Part shown: positions 11,690 through 22,560 of the stretch, one piece after another | How positions within the stretch are numbered: position 1 is the stretch's first letter | Layout of the letters: each line of letters starts with the position of its first letter | Source: Cricetomys ansorgei | Taxonomy: Eukaryota; Chordata; Mammalia; Rodentia; Nesomyidae | Reading direction: 5' to 3' | Assembly (NCBI GenBank): GCA_026225945.1 | Contig: JAMJFZ010001131.1 | Location: 26,006,001 to 26,070,000 of the forward strand | DNA: 64,000 nucleotides | Translations under genes and position numbers: made by a program | Notes under the pieces: model-generated | Seen by the model: only the letters and a program-made list of their open reading frames with translations | Databases searched by the model: none | What the model was told of the DNA's origin: nothing

Positions 11690-12168
11690 ATCCACAATGC
11701 TAGAGTCAGCGACGATTCATTTCTGTATGTTAATGTCTGTGAAAAGGAAGAAAGGATTTACTTTGTGAACGTCAGGTCTCAAACCCAGGACAATTGGCTG
11801 AGGTGCCTATTTAACATATCAAAGCAGAGCTGGCCACCAGGTTCAACCAGTATTCCCTCAGCCCCCACCTGTTACAGAATATGACTTGCAAACACTGCCC
11901 CTACCCTGAAATCTCCAGCCCCAGGGCAGGGTTGTCCTTCCCACAAGATGCTCTTACCAAATAATCCAGCCTTTTTGGTTACCCTGTCCTTTTTACCTTT
12001 TGTCTTCTTGGCTGCTGCACCCTCTTCCCTCTCTTCCCATGGTCCAGCTCAGGGTCATGTTCACTCTGGACTCTCCCAAATGTCTCTGGCTATGCTCTCC
12101 CTCGTATCTACAATAAACTTTCTCCTCCCCTATACCCAGGAGCAGTCATGCCCTTACTTTCAGTGAGT
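11690..12168 (+). repeat. probable rodent LTR (solo), with polyadenylation signal
   Basis: A pyrimidine-rich LTR-like unit. TCCAGCCCCAGGGCAGGGTTG is followed by ATAATCCAGCCTTTTTGGTTA and CTGGCTATGCTCTCCCTC, then AATAAA at 12112-12117 with CTTTCTCCTCCCCTATACCCAGGAGCAGTC beyond it. The 3' boundary near TTACTTTCAGTG is plausible; the 5' boundary is uncertain. I recognise the style of a rodent ERV LTR but not the exact family. Confidence 0.5.
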
Positions 12169-12439
12169 CTGAAAAAGATAGTCACCCAAAAGTACTAAAG
12201 TAAAGAGAAAAATTGCTCCCACTCTCCTCCTTAGCGATCTAGCTGCTGTCCACTGTGTGAGTCATCACGGATGCTTCCTGCCAACAGCTAGCATCCTTCC
12301 CCACCACTCCATCTTCCCTAAGCAAGGTTGGCATCTCTGCCCACTATTCACCCGATCATCCTCCAGGGCACTCCCTCCACGCATTTCTCCTTAAGGATAC
12401 TTTTCTTTTTCCAAGAAAAAAAAAAATTACTGTGGAGGA

Positions 12440-12920
12440 CGTTATCAGACTGAGGGTCACAGTGCGTGTGCCCCCAACAAGGCAGACTCAGCTGCCTGCC
12501 TTCAGTAAACCAATTAAAACCGACAATTGATAGTGAAGAGCAGAAAAGGACATATAGTTAACGTGCCCACTCCGGGAAGACAGACAACACGTGAAGTGTA
12601 AGATTTAAACAGAACCTGAGAGATATGCACAGCTAAAGAGTCTGGTACAGAGGTGGTCACCGCCCACCATTGTCTCAGCTCAAGTCTCACCTGCAAGGTC
12701 ATCTCACAGACTGCAAAACAAGTTCTTCCTCTGGCTGTCCCTGGGCTTCAAAGTCTTTTTCTCTCCAGCAGGAGATTCCTAGGGAAAGTCTAACATCCTG
12801 GGTCCTATCGATTGAATAATCTAATAGCTAAAGAGAGAGGCACAGGTGTCTCTTTAGAGTATATCCATTCTGGCCAGGCAGGCCGGTTACAAGAGGACAG
12901 ACATTATGATGTAGCCACTA
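12440..12920 (+). repeat. interspersed repeat, family B, copy 1
   Basis: Aligns by eye with 16855-17392 in the same orientation. Shared blocks are AACCAATTAAAA / AGCCAATAAAAGG, GGGAAGACAGACAA / GGGAAGAAAGACAA, GATATGCACAG, GAGGTGG(T)..ACCGCCCAC, the CTCCAGCAGGAGATTCCTAGGGAAA / CTCCCAGTATGAGATTTCTTGGGAAA block, and the terminal GGCCGGTTACAA / GGCCTGTTACAA. Copy 1 has internal deletions relative to copy 2. Probably an LTR-type element; family not named. Confidence 0.6.
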
Positions 12921-12924
12921 GTTT

Positions 12925-13455
12925 CCATGATGTGGTATATGGTGGACATTGACAGTTGTTTTTAATGCTCCCTGTTACCACTTAGGCTGGTCACATGAGG
13001 CAGAGGTCATATAATCCCCTGTAGTCCAGTGAGCAGAGAGAATCATCCCGAATTGGCTTGCTGGACAGCACTGATAGATATTCTCTATCTTACATTGGAC
13101 TTCCTTAGCATTTACTCAGCAGTTAATAGCTTGTGATTGGAACTTTTAATTTCCTTTACGTCACTATTGTTCTGCCTCTCAGATTAAACACCTGGCAGAG
13201 GAATTATCTGAGCCTCTTGACAAGCCTCATATCATCAGAATCACTTTCCTGAATGAACAGCTGGATATCCTGTGCTCAAAAAGGACTTCCCCAACATCCA
13301 GTTAGTTACGTAATACATATTTTTAAGGTGGAAATTCCCAGAAGACAGCTGGTCCCTGCCAGTCACTACTTGATGTGAATGACTTCCAGAGAGATAATTG
13401 ATACCCCAAGAAATGAAGTTGACTAAGGAAAAAGGAAGTGATGTGGGACTTGTCC
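12925..13455. other. non-coding stretch
   Basis: No repeat or exon recognised. Confidence 0.4.
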
Positions 13456-13456
13456 T

Positions 13457-13608
13457 TTTGGTTTGGTTTGGTTCGGGGACAGGATCTCACTGCGTAGCTC
13501 TGGCTGCCCTAAAACTTTATGTAGACCAGGCTGGCCTGGGACTCACAGAGATCCACCTTCCTCTGCCTCCACGTGCTGGGATTAAAGGGGTGTTCCACCA
13601 CGCCCAGT
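13457..13608 (-). repeat. B1 SINE
   Basis: Reverse-strand B1 blocks run through GTAGACCAGGCTGGCCTGGG, ACTCACAGAGATCCACC, CTCTGCCTCC and TGCTGGGATTAAAGG, ending at CACCACGCCCAG. A TTTGG-rich tail lies at the left, which is the 3' end of the element. Confidence 0.92.
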
Positions 13609-13609
13609 G

Positions 13610-14430
13610 GTTCTTTTGAGGAAAAACTAGATCAAGCTTATTTATATTTATCCTCCTGCCTGGCCTCCAGACAGAGGGAATACAGGGTGTGCCTTCATAC
13701 GAGACAGGAGCAATTTTGAACCTGTGGAACTCTGAAGAAGGGTGGTCCACCTACTATGGAAGGATTTGGGGATAATAGGTGTAGGTGTCCGTGAGTGTCA
13801 GTGTGCCTGAGTCCAGGACTAAGAAGAGTGGAAGAGAGAGTCCTCACTAATTCTGTGGCCAGAGCAGATATTATCGTGTTACCTCTTTAGTGTGAGCGGA
13901 TAATTTGGCGCATGAGGGGGACACTTGCTGTAGTGGCGCACACATAAAGAATACTTTTTACATTTTTGAGTGGGTGAGACAAATAAGAAGAATCTTATTT
14001 TACGACATATATAAGAACTTTATGAAATTCAAGCCTTGTTGAGACAGCCTTACTGGTTCAAGCATGTCTTTCCTATGGCAGCTTTTGTGCTACAATGGTC
14101 GACTTGAACAGTGTTTATCAGAGATCTTATTATTTACTAGTAAAGCCTAAGTACTCATTACCTGCCCATTTCAAGGAAACTGTCAACTCCTGGTTTATAG
14201 CAAAATAGTTGTTCCTTTTCAGCCTCTTTAACATTCAAAATATTGTTCAACAAATAATATCCCTTCGCCTTTCAGAATAGTAAAGTGTAGAACTATTTAA
14301 AGAGCTGTGTATCCTCTACTATTATACACACAAGACAAAACTTCATGTCTAGCCATAAAGTATTTGTTAAAACAAGGTGCGTCAAAACAGTTGATATAGA
14401 CTCCCTTAGGTTCGATAGTACAAATTTTTG
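13610..14430. other. non-coding stretch
   Basis: No repeat or exon recognised. A/T-rich towards the right. Confidence 0.4.
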
Positions 14431-14755
14431 AGTCTCATCACAAAGTAAATTTATATGTTGAAATACTAATCCCCAAGATGATGGCATGGTAAGAGGAGGT
14501 TTTAAGGGAATCATTAAGTCATAAAGGGAGAGCCCTAATGAGTGGAATTAACTCCTGATAGCACCACCAGAGAGTTAGCCAGCCCTTCTACTGGGTGAGG
14601 CCACAGCAAGAATTCTCTGTCTGTGAACCAGAACTCAGGTCCTTACTGGACACAAACTGTGTTTACATTTTGATCTTGACGTCTTCAGACTCCGGAGAAA
14701 CAAAATTCACAGCCTATGACATTTTGTTATAGCAACTCAGAAGGACTAGGAGCAG
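14431..14755 (+). repeat. MaLR-type LTR (MLT1/MST-like), degraded
   Basis: The block order is that of mammalian MaLR LTRs. It starts with TATGTTGAAATACTAATCCCCAAG, then a short G-rich stretch and GGGAATCATTAAGTCATAAAGG, then GAGCCCTAATGAGTGGAATTA. Further on come GAGGCCACAGCAAGAA, TTTTGATCTTGACGTCTTCAGACTCC, and ATTTTGTTATAGCAACTCAGAAGGACTA near the end. Old and substitution-rich, with no internal ERVL coding sequence next to it. Confidence 0.65.
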
Positions 14756-14980
14756 ACGGCCTAGGACTGTCTCCTGTATTAACTCTTCATGTAGCGTGGG
14801 CCCATAAAAAATAAGATGTAGAATCTCAAATGATTTTTGTATCACTGTGCTTCCTAAGTCACATTTCAATGAACAAATATTTTTTAAAGGGATATATACA
14901 TGCACATAGTGAAAAATTTTTTTCTCTCATACCAGAACCAGACGTGTCTTCTTGTTTTGTTTTGTTAGAAAATAATAATA

Positions 14981-15015
14981 AGTAAAATAAATAAATAAAT
15001 AAATAAATAAAATAA
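14981..15015. repeat. (AAAT)n microsatellite
   Basis: Tandem AAAT/AAAATAA units immediately before a B3-like SINE, possibly the tail of an older insertion. Confidence 0.85.
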
Positions 15016-15165
15016 CGGGAGTTGTTAAGCTCTTTGCAGAGGACTCAAGCTCAGTTCCCAGTACCAACACTGAATTGTCCACAACTACCTGTAATTCCAG
15101 CTCCAGTTCCAGGGTCTCTGACACTTTCTTCAGGAATTCCCAGGCACTTGCACAAAAATTATATA
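15016..15165 (+). repeat. B3/B2-type SINE
   Basis: GTTAAGCTCTTTGCAGAGG, then CAAGCTCAGTTCCCAGTACC, then CTGTAATTCCAGCTCCAGTT and GGTCTCTGACAC, as in the B3 body. The head ('gggctggagagatgg') is missing. It is followed directly by an (AT)n/(CA)n tail. Confidence 0.75.
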
Positions 15166-15166
15166 T

Positions 15167-15214
<48 letters not shown>

Positions 15215-15222
15215 TACATATA
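15160..15222. repeat. (AT)n(CA)n compound microsatellite
   Basis: AT dinucleotides to about 15204, then CA dinucleotides and CATA units. Probably grown from the SINE tail. Open frames across it are low-complexity artefacts. Confidence 0.9.
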
Positions 15223-15224
15223 AC

Positions 15225-16850
15225 AATGAAAAATAGGACAAAACTGTAAGATCTTTGACTTATTTTATCCTTCTATGAGGCAAAAAGTAAGTTCTCCCAG
15301 GATAAAGGACATTATCACCGAGCTACCCACGGGGCTTGGGTCTGCAGGTCACTGGAGCCAACTGTCTTCTGCCTGTGCTGGCTGTTGTCTTTTCAAGTTC
15401 TCAAATGAGGAAAACAGCGTCCTCTTTGTGCTTATTCAAGCACTAAGATAATGTACACAAAATAACTAATAACTCACATAGCATAGAGCAGGTAAGCATT
15501 AAAAAGTGTTGATTTATTTTGGCTAAAAAATGTTCTATATCCCATAGTAGTTTGTCTTGTGAAAAAGGCCAAATAAGGGAAATATCTGAAGTGAGAGTAG
15601 AAAGTGAATGATAGCTAGGCAACAGCCACAAGCTGGTAGAAGAGGTACCAGCTCTCCTGAAGCTAAGGGTAGATTGGTGGTTGGGAAGGGCACTGATGTC
15701 ATCATTTGGTCAGAAAGCTTCCATGATGTCTCATGGAGTTGGGAGACAGCGAGATTGCTAATGGAGGGAAGGCAGCAATGGCCATAATGTCTGTGTGGAT
15801 GTGATAGGAAACGTCTTTGGAGGAGAACTTCCTCTAGAGTTTATGATACAGTCACGAGGTTTGCACACCTCGTATGTGAGCACCAGGAGCCCAAGATGCC
15901 TGAGACACATCGACTCCAACGTGAGCTGGTAGGAGAGAGATTGGGGGAGGCATTGAAGTCAATCATGGTTGGTGTTCAACACATTTTTCCAGCTTAGTTA
16001 GCATGCTAAGGAATATTTTCACACACTCAGGGTTACAAAGAAAGAAGGTTGTTACAAAAATACCTTCACAATCACTATAGCTAGAAGAAATTATTAGAAA
16101 TAATTGGATGTGGGATGAAAGAGTCACTAAAACGTTTAGAAAGTTAAGACAATAGATACTAAGTGTTTCAGAGAATAGAGACAGGGGCGTGAAGGTTCTG
16201 ATGCCCATTGTACATCTTCAGCAGACAGCAAGGCACATCTCCCTGGCAGGACAGCGTCAGTCAGAAACTCTACAATGTGCTTTTCTTTTAACTCCCTTAT
16301 TCATTATGCTCTACAGAGGAAGCCACTCTGAGAGTTCATTTCCACAGTTTTGGCTCTAGCAGGACCTCCCCATACCTAAATTCTCTTAATCTTTTCAACT
16401 ATTCCTTTCTATCGTTCCTGGCCACGAATACAATTCATCCATGGATACTATATCCTGAAATCATCAATGACCCACATGAGCTGTGATTTTATGTGAGGAG
16501 TAGAATCAAAGTCAACCAAGACCACAGGCATCTTCACCTCTGCCCACTTATATAATTACTACTATTTCTATGCTGTTTACATATGTGTAGTTCCTTTGTA
16601 CATCTATCTCTTTACATATATTCTTTGTGTTGTGTTATTTATTCCAGTCCAGTTTTAGGATCAATTTATCTAGGTAGCCATTTGCTACATCACATAAAGC
16701 AAACATATCGTTTTCCTCATGTGTTCGTGCCTGAAATTCTTTGGGTCTGTATCATTACCCTGCCGTGTCTTAGCACAAAACGTGCATTGTTCTCCTTAAA
16801 TATCCCTCTTGAGGATGTGGAGGGAGGATACATATCTTAAGAAGCACTCG
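15225..16850. other. non-coding stretch
   Basis: No SINE or exon recognised over 1.6 kb. The frames (16583-16840 +, 15963-16208 -) have no domain. Confidence 0.4.
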
Positions 16851-16854
16851 GTGA

Positions 16855-17392
16855 GGTATAGTTACCAAACTTAGGGATCATAACCTGTGTCCCATCTGGG
16901 CACCCATCATCAATAAGCCAATAAAAGGAGCCAAATTAAACATGGAAAGTAGAAACAGGAGATTTCTGAGATTGATGTGGCCACATTGGGAAGAAAGACA
17001 AAGTGACCAAGCAACCATTCAAGTCCATCTTTGGGATCATGAAGTGAGATCTAAGTTTAAATAGGAGGCCAAGGATATGCACAGAGACGCAGCTCTGGTC
17101 GAGGTGTGGTACCGCCCACAACTGGCTCGTCATTGTCTGATTGTCAGTCATGTCTTGTAAAATTGGTTTGATACATTGTTATAACTCTGTGAAATCCCTT
17201 TTAGAGAGATAAGTGCACACCCTGGTTGCCCTTTTCCTTCTCCCAGTATGAGATTTCTTGGGAAATTCCCCTTTTTTGGGGGGGGAGTCTATTGTTTCAA
17301 CAGCTTGGTAATCTGTCTCTCCTTTTTAGAACATCTTCATTTGTGCCAGGCCTGTTACAATGTCATATTCTATCTACAGAGAAGTCACTCAG
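16855..17392 (+). repeat. interspersed repeat, family B, copy 2
   Basis: The longer of the two copies described at 12440. It contains CCAATAAAAGGAGCC, GGGAAGAAAGACAAAGTG, GGATATGCACAGAG, GAGGTGTGGTACCGCCCAC, TCATTGTCTGATTGTCAG, CTCCCAGTATGAGATTTCTTG and a G9 run at about 17278. The same-direction match over more than 450 bp cannot be chance, but boundaries are approximate. Confidence 0.6.
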
Positions 17393-17394
17393 TA

Positions 17395-17985
17395 GACCAA
17401 GGTGCTACAGGATTGATTTTCTTTGGAATCTGGAATATGGCAATTTGATAGCTTGGATCCCTCTATAATCTGAGATAGTATGCATACCTTTAAAAATTGG
17501 TGATGTGCTATTTATTAATTTTGAGAGTCACTGAAGAGACATGCAGCTAGACTTACCAAACATCACTCTAGTAGTTTGTTAAAAGGACAGCCCAGGATGG
17601 ATGAGAACCCCTGTTCTCGTTTTCAGAGAGTCTTGTGTCCTAAGACTTCTTACCTTCCCACCACTGATCCTCAGACTCTGAGTCACTCTACAGTGACTCT
17701 TAATTACCCAGACTCCATACCATTGACTCTGGAGAGACAGAAAATACTGGTATCTTAATTGAAAATTGGTGACTTAGTCAGAAGCAAGATGGGTCAGTTC
17801 CCTGAGACTAGGGAAAGCCTATTCTCTCCTGGGTGGGGGAAAGAGCTTCTTCTGCCGTACTTTTGCATCCTGGTACAGTGCTTTGAGGTCATCAAAAGAG
17901 TGAATCAAGAACTTAGCATCTGGTTTTCAAGCAACTTGGCAGCTCCTTCTTGAAACCCTGGCCTGGAGAAAGAAAGCTCTTTCCA
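17395..17985. other. non-coding stretch
   Basis: No repeat or exon recognised. Confidence 0.4.
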
Positions 17986-18185
17986 GTCCACACACAGACA
18001 CTCCTGCACAGGCACCCATACACAGGCACTAGCAGAACCATAAACATTCATGGTTTAGTCACAAAACATGTACAACTAGGCATACACTTCTACACAGATT
18101 TAAACACCTACACAGTCACACAAACACAAGTACACACGTTCCATGTGCACACCCTCACAGTCACGTATACACATACATGTACAAA
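17986..18185. repeat. CA-rich low-complexity tract
   Basis: Scattered ACAC/CACA units (CACACAGACA, ACACAAGTACACACG, CATACATG) over 200 bp, consistent with a decayed (CA)n microsatellite. The 84-codon frame 17950-18204, rich in His and Thr, is its translation. Confidence 0.7.
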
Positions 18186-18189
18186 CCCA

Positions 18190-20370
18190 CTAAGCCCTAT
18201 GTAAGCCATACGTATCCAAAGACCAGTCTCTACTCTCCCTCCCCGGCAGGTGTTAATGGTGCTCTGGCCTTAAGCCAGACTGCACGGTCACGGCCTCAGT
18301 CTATCAGTGTTTCCCTTCCTGATATCTCTAGGATCGAGTATTTGAAATTCATGCCGAAAAACAGGAAGTCTGTGGTGACCAGAAGTAAAAGGGCAGCAGG
18401 AAGGAGCTAACTTCCCTGTGTTGTCTCTAGAAATGTGGGATCCGACGATCTCTTCAGTATTTTCTTGCTCAAACAGACTGTGAAATCGAGCATGTTTGCA
18501 CCGTATGGTAGAAAGTGAACTCCACGTCTAGTTTAATACGGAGGAGGGTCGTGGCCATGGAGACCAGAAAATGAGTTGGCTCATCTACTCTTGACGGACA
18601 GGGAAAAGAGTGGGCACATCTTCCGCATTAGTATCTGTTTAGTATCTTAAATTTCTTTGATTTGGTTTTACTGTTTTCATTATTCAGTACACATGCTTGC
18701 CATAGTATTGTGAAAATTTCAAAATTATGGGAAATTCCTGTAAGAAACTGACTGCTGTGCTCCATTGTCAATACGAGGGGCTTCTAGAGTGCCTGAGAGT
18801 CACAGCGGAGCAAGAGGCGCTAGGCCTGTCTCTCCCCTAGGGGCCTTCAGGCATCCTCTGCCTAAGCCCCCTTCAAAAAAGGGGGCAGTCTCAAGCCCCA
18901 AATTGTTCACTGGGTGCGTCTTTGTGAACTAGGCCGATGAGAGGGGAACTTGGGAAAGTGGGAAGTTTTGGCCTATAGGAAGAGGAACAGGAAATCCCGG
19001 TGATGGGAGAACTCTAAAACTGCCCTCTTGATCCCAATCAGCACGCAGGCCTTGGGCCTTCTCTCCACACCGGTGTCCTTTCTGCAGAACTGTACATTAG
19101 AAGCTGCTTCCTTTTCACTGGTCTCTGAATTTGTTATCTTATTTCCAACAAAGCCAAACCCTCCCTCCTCCCTCCACCACTGTCTCCTCACAGAAAGCGC
19201 TGTTGGCGGTTTCCAGACAGTCAATGTGGGCTGCGCAGCTCTCTTTCTCCACAGAAGTGGTAGCCTAGTACATAAGTTGTCTTAGGCTCGCCTTTCCCCT
19301 CACTTGTCTGAAAGGGCTTTCTATTAAGTGGTTTTTAAATGAGGCAAGTCCCTGGCCCTCTAGGCAGGACCTTTCCCTCACTCCTGCCCAGTGCCACGCT
19401 GCGCTTGTGGTTCTGTCACAGCCCCTAATTCCTGGTCCCTGCCTCTCCCATCTTCCAGTTACTGTGCCCTCTTGGCTGTGTCTGGGCTCCCGTCTGTCTG
19501 CTGTGGCTAAGAGAAGGAAGCAGAGTCGTCTTACTGTAATTATTTGAGGCTCTGGGCAGTTTATGTGTGTGTGCATCAGATCCCGTAACACAAAACAGAA
19601 GAAAACCATTATGCCCCCAAACCAGCTATTTACTCTCCCACACAGGATTTGAGGGGCTGGGGAGGTGGCTGCATAATCTGGGAGAGGGAGCTGGCCTTCT
19701 GGCTGGGAGCCTTGATCTTCAGAGAAGCTGGGAGCCCTGGCCGGGTGAGGGCCAGGAGAACAGCCCTCACCAGAAGCTTGGTATGAAGTCCTGTGCCAGA
19801 GAAGGTAGGCCAGCATCAAGATAACACAGACACAGTCGGATTCCTTTCCTCGAATCAAAGGCCGGTTCACGAGCTCTTAGACTCTTTGGATAGATAGTTA
19901 CCCCTGTACGGCTTTGCCTCGGCATCCAGAAATACTTGTGGTAGCCTCCCTTCATCTGCCCAGCGTGTCATTAGTGTTCAGTTCTGTTTCCCATGCATCC
20001 ATCCCTAGAATAAAAATTTATTTGTAAACTAGGCGCAGTAAGAGATTAATATTAATAACCAACAATACAATAGTTATATCAATGTGCTGTAAAACATAGG
20101 AATGATTTATTTCTGGAATATTCCATTTAACATTTTTGGACCATAGTTAACCTTTTAGGCAACTGAAACCTTGGGCAATGAAACCACAGATAAAGGGAGA
20201 TCACTGTGGTGGTGATAATTCCAGCTACCTTACAGTGCTGTGAAGCTTTGAGAGAGAAAGCATGAAAGCACTGGTGATGTCCTCCAACTAACCGCTAAAT
20301 GAGCTTCTTCCCCCCCCTTGTATTTCGCAGACTTCTTGCATCTGTCTGTACATCCACCTCTTCCTTCTTC
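18190..20370. other. non-coding stretch without SINEs
   Basis: About 2.2 kb with no recognised SINE. The longest frame (201 codons, minus, 19265-19870) has no domain I know and overlaps shorter plus-strand frames. There is no flanking splice pattern that I trust, so it is not annotated as a gene. Confidence 0.35.
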
Positions 20371-20374
20371 AGGT

Positions 20375-20758
20375 TGTTGTAGCAGTATGCTACTGTGTTG
20401 GTCCACGATAAAGTCACGCAGACATTTTCATAGATGCAAACCCTGCCAGACCTCAAAAGAGGGAATCGCCTGTCATGGCAGGTGCCATCCTGGACAGTGG
20501 AATCCCAATCCCTTGACCTCAGGAGTTCTTATTGATCCAGAAGCTCCTCAGGTGTTCTGTTGATACAAAACTATGCCCTCTCATCCAAAGGCTTGGCTCT
20601 GCCAGAGAACAGTGGGCAGGTGAAGGTCATGAGCAATCAAACATCCTTTACATGAAGCTGACACCTGCAGACAACACAGACTGCCAAGGCTGACACAGCC
20701 CTTTCCCCAGCTATGTACAAACAATTATAAACATAACTAGAAATAAACGTCCCCGACA
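20375..20758 (+). repeat. LTR-like repeat, family A, copy 3
   Basis: The longest of the three copies. It begins TGTTGTAGCAG and includes ACCCTGCCAGACCTCAAAAG, GACAGTGGAATCCCAATC, CACCTGCAGACAACACAGAC and AACAATTATAAACATAACTAG. It ends near CCCCGACA. Start TG and end CA are as expected for an LTR. It lies about 450 bp left of the ERV LTR/env remnant but does not resemble that LTR. Confidence 0.65.
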
Positions 20759-20894
20759 GGTTGTGATGCTGGAGACCCACTGCCTCCCTTGTCTGGCTCT
20801 CTCCTGAGTGGAGGGCCCTGCTGCTTCGTAACTCTTCATTTCCTGAAATACCAAAACTGCTTATCTCCAATCTTCTTTCAAGCCCAGCTCAACT

Positions 20895-21045
20895 TTCACT
20901 CATTCATGTGCTCACCCTTTATTTCTCTGGTAGATATGTGCCTGCAACTATTATGTACTAAACATTGGAGTACTGATGGGAAGAAAGAGACTCAGTCCTT
21001 GCCATGAAGGAGTCCAAGCTACCAGGGGTCAGAGGCACATTAGTG
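20895..21045. repeat. ancient mammalian repeat fragment (L2/MIR age)
   Basis: Contains the sequence style TATTATGTACTAAACATTGGAG, GATGGGAAGAAAGAGACTC and AGTCCTTGCCATGAAGGAGTC. The same 'tgtgccaggcactg...ctgccctcaaggag' type occurs at 26690 and 52505. The exact family is uncertain. Confidence 0.4.
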
Positions 21046-21229
21046 AGCTATCCTAGTGCAGGTACACAAAGAAATTCTGGTTGAATGGCTTCTCTGCTCT
21101 CTAGATTGCTCCAAGCCTATCTTCCGAACCTCCTATTGAATTTTTATATTCTTTTATATTATTTTTTTTTTCATTTCTTAGTAGCCTTTCTATTCCCTTG
21201 ACTTCCTCGAAGTCTCCTATTGATGATGG

Positions 21230-21635
21230 ATTTGAGGACCATAAGGTCCCTTCATTAGCAATATCATAAACAAATGCCTTTATCATGAAAGAATTTAGGG
21301 GCAGGGTATTTTTAACAACAATTGCCTCAGCCAGGGCTTACATCAGGTCCTGGTTACATCTCAGGAAGCAGTCATTAGCAGTTACTGGATTTACAGGTTT
21401 TCCCCAAATACCAAGCTTGCACATTCCAGAATAGCTGTCTCCCACACATTCCGGGAAAGCAGCCCTTCCCCTAGGTCTTATCCCACAATTAACAATTGCT
21501 TTAAAGTTTCCGGAAGCACACATTAAATAATCACAGAACATTTACAAAGATTTCCACAAAGCTAAAGTGTGACTTATCACTAAACCATCCTAATATATGT
21601 CTAAGAGTGAGCTGTCATTAAGCCGTCTTACTACA
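21230..21635 (-). repeat. probable 3' LTR of the class II ERV
   Basis: On the minus strand, a purine stretch (AAAAGGAGCAAA) follows the env remnant by about 110 bp and is followed by TGTAGTAAGACGG at 21635, as expected for a polypurine tract and an LTR starting with TG. A TTAAAAATA TATA-like motif lies near 21315. The right-hand LTR end is not clear; the 21230 boundary is a guess. No second LTR of this type was found, so the provirus is deleted or truncated upstream. Confidence 0.45.
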
Positions 21636-21742
21636 TTTGCTCCTTTTGTTATGCTAATCAATTATTGGAGGTTTACGCTATCGGAATTGTTGGAGGTTGT
21701 GAAGCCTTCCTACAAAAACAGCTTTATCTCTGTTGTGCTGTT

Positions 21743-22560
21743 TTACAGTTTTATGTAGAGTATCAAAACACATTTCAGTGCCAGTAAAACTATCACAATA
21801 AGAGCAATCATAAAGATCGCTAGCACAAGAAATCTATTAAAATGATATATAGGATTAAATGAAGCTAAAATATCTGTCAGGCTTTCCAGAACATGCATTC
21901 TAGTCATATCTGGCTTCTTTTTTTCTTTTTAAGAAATTATCCTTAATCTCTTGTTGCAAATCATAAATCATCTGAGAAGAATTAGGCTGACCCAACAAAT
22001 GCATTTTAACCCTTTTCCAATCGTCTCTGCTGTCATTAAACCTTAAGGGTGTAATACAGTAAGAAGTAACATTCCAATCACATTTCAGCTTTATCTGTGG
22101 CTTTAGAATTTCTAGCTGATCCCCTAAGAGTATCTCAGCCTGTCTGAGGTCTGCCATGTCATTAACGATTTCACTATTTTATTTTGTTGAGTCCAACGTT
22201 CTGCTTATGCCAGTCCTTGATAAACTCAGCAGTTTGAGTTTCTTTATGAAGAACCATTCCAGCTGTGGCAGCAACAGCAGTCAATGCAATAATTCCCACA
22301 GCAATTATCAGTCTGACCATCCATTGAGTTCACCTAAACTTTCTTGCAGCAAGCTTCTGCACTGGCATCATCACAGGTGGTCTTGCCTCTTCCATCCTGT
22401 CGGTATCCAGACAGCTGGTCTTGCTCTGCGAACATACAGACTTTCAAAGGTAGCATTCAGGGTCATGGCAGCATTAACACGGGTGAAGAGTGCAGTGTGC
22501 ACAAGCGAAGCACTAGTTGTGAGGGTGCCACAGCACAGGTCCCTTTAGTAACAGGTAAGG
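21743..22560 (-). pseudogene. degraded betaretrovirus-like (ERVK-type) env, transmembrane subunit and end of surface subunit
   Basis: Reading the minus strand from right to left: (1) a surface-subunit C-terminal patch about 22370-22470, with an Arg-Arg-Ala-Arg then Val-Trp-Ile-Pro segment; (2) a hydrophobic, Ala/Ile-rich fusion-peptide-like stretch about 22258-22320; (3) a heptad region ending in stop codons near 22170; (4) an 85-codon open segment 21900-22157 with a CDWNVTSYC disulfide-loop motif (Cys-x7-Cys) and Asn-x-Thr/Ser glycosylation sites; (5) a stop at 21900 and a shift of frame in an A-rich run near 21920; (6) a single transmembrane anchor of about 25 hydrophobic residues at 21746-21835, ending in a stop at 21743. 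Several frameshifts and stops make it non-functional. The order and motifs fit class II (HERV-K-like) Env. gag and pol are not seen. Confidence 0.75.

Noticed and set aside
19265..19870. 201-codon minus-strand frame
   Set aside because: No recognisable domain, no promoter, splice or polyadenylation context. Overlapping frames on the other strand are similar in quality.
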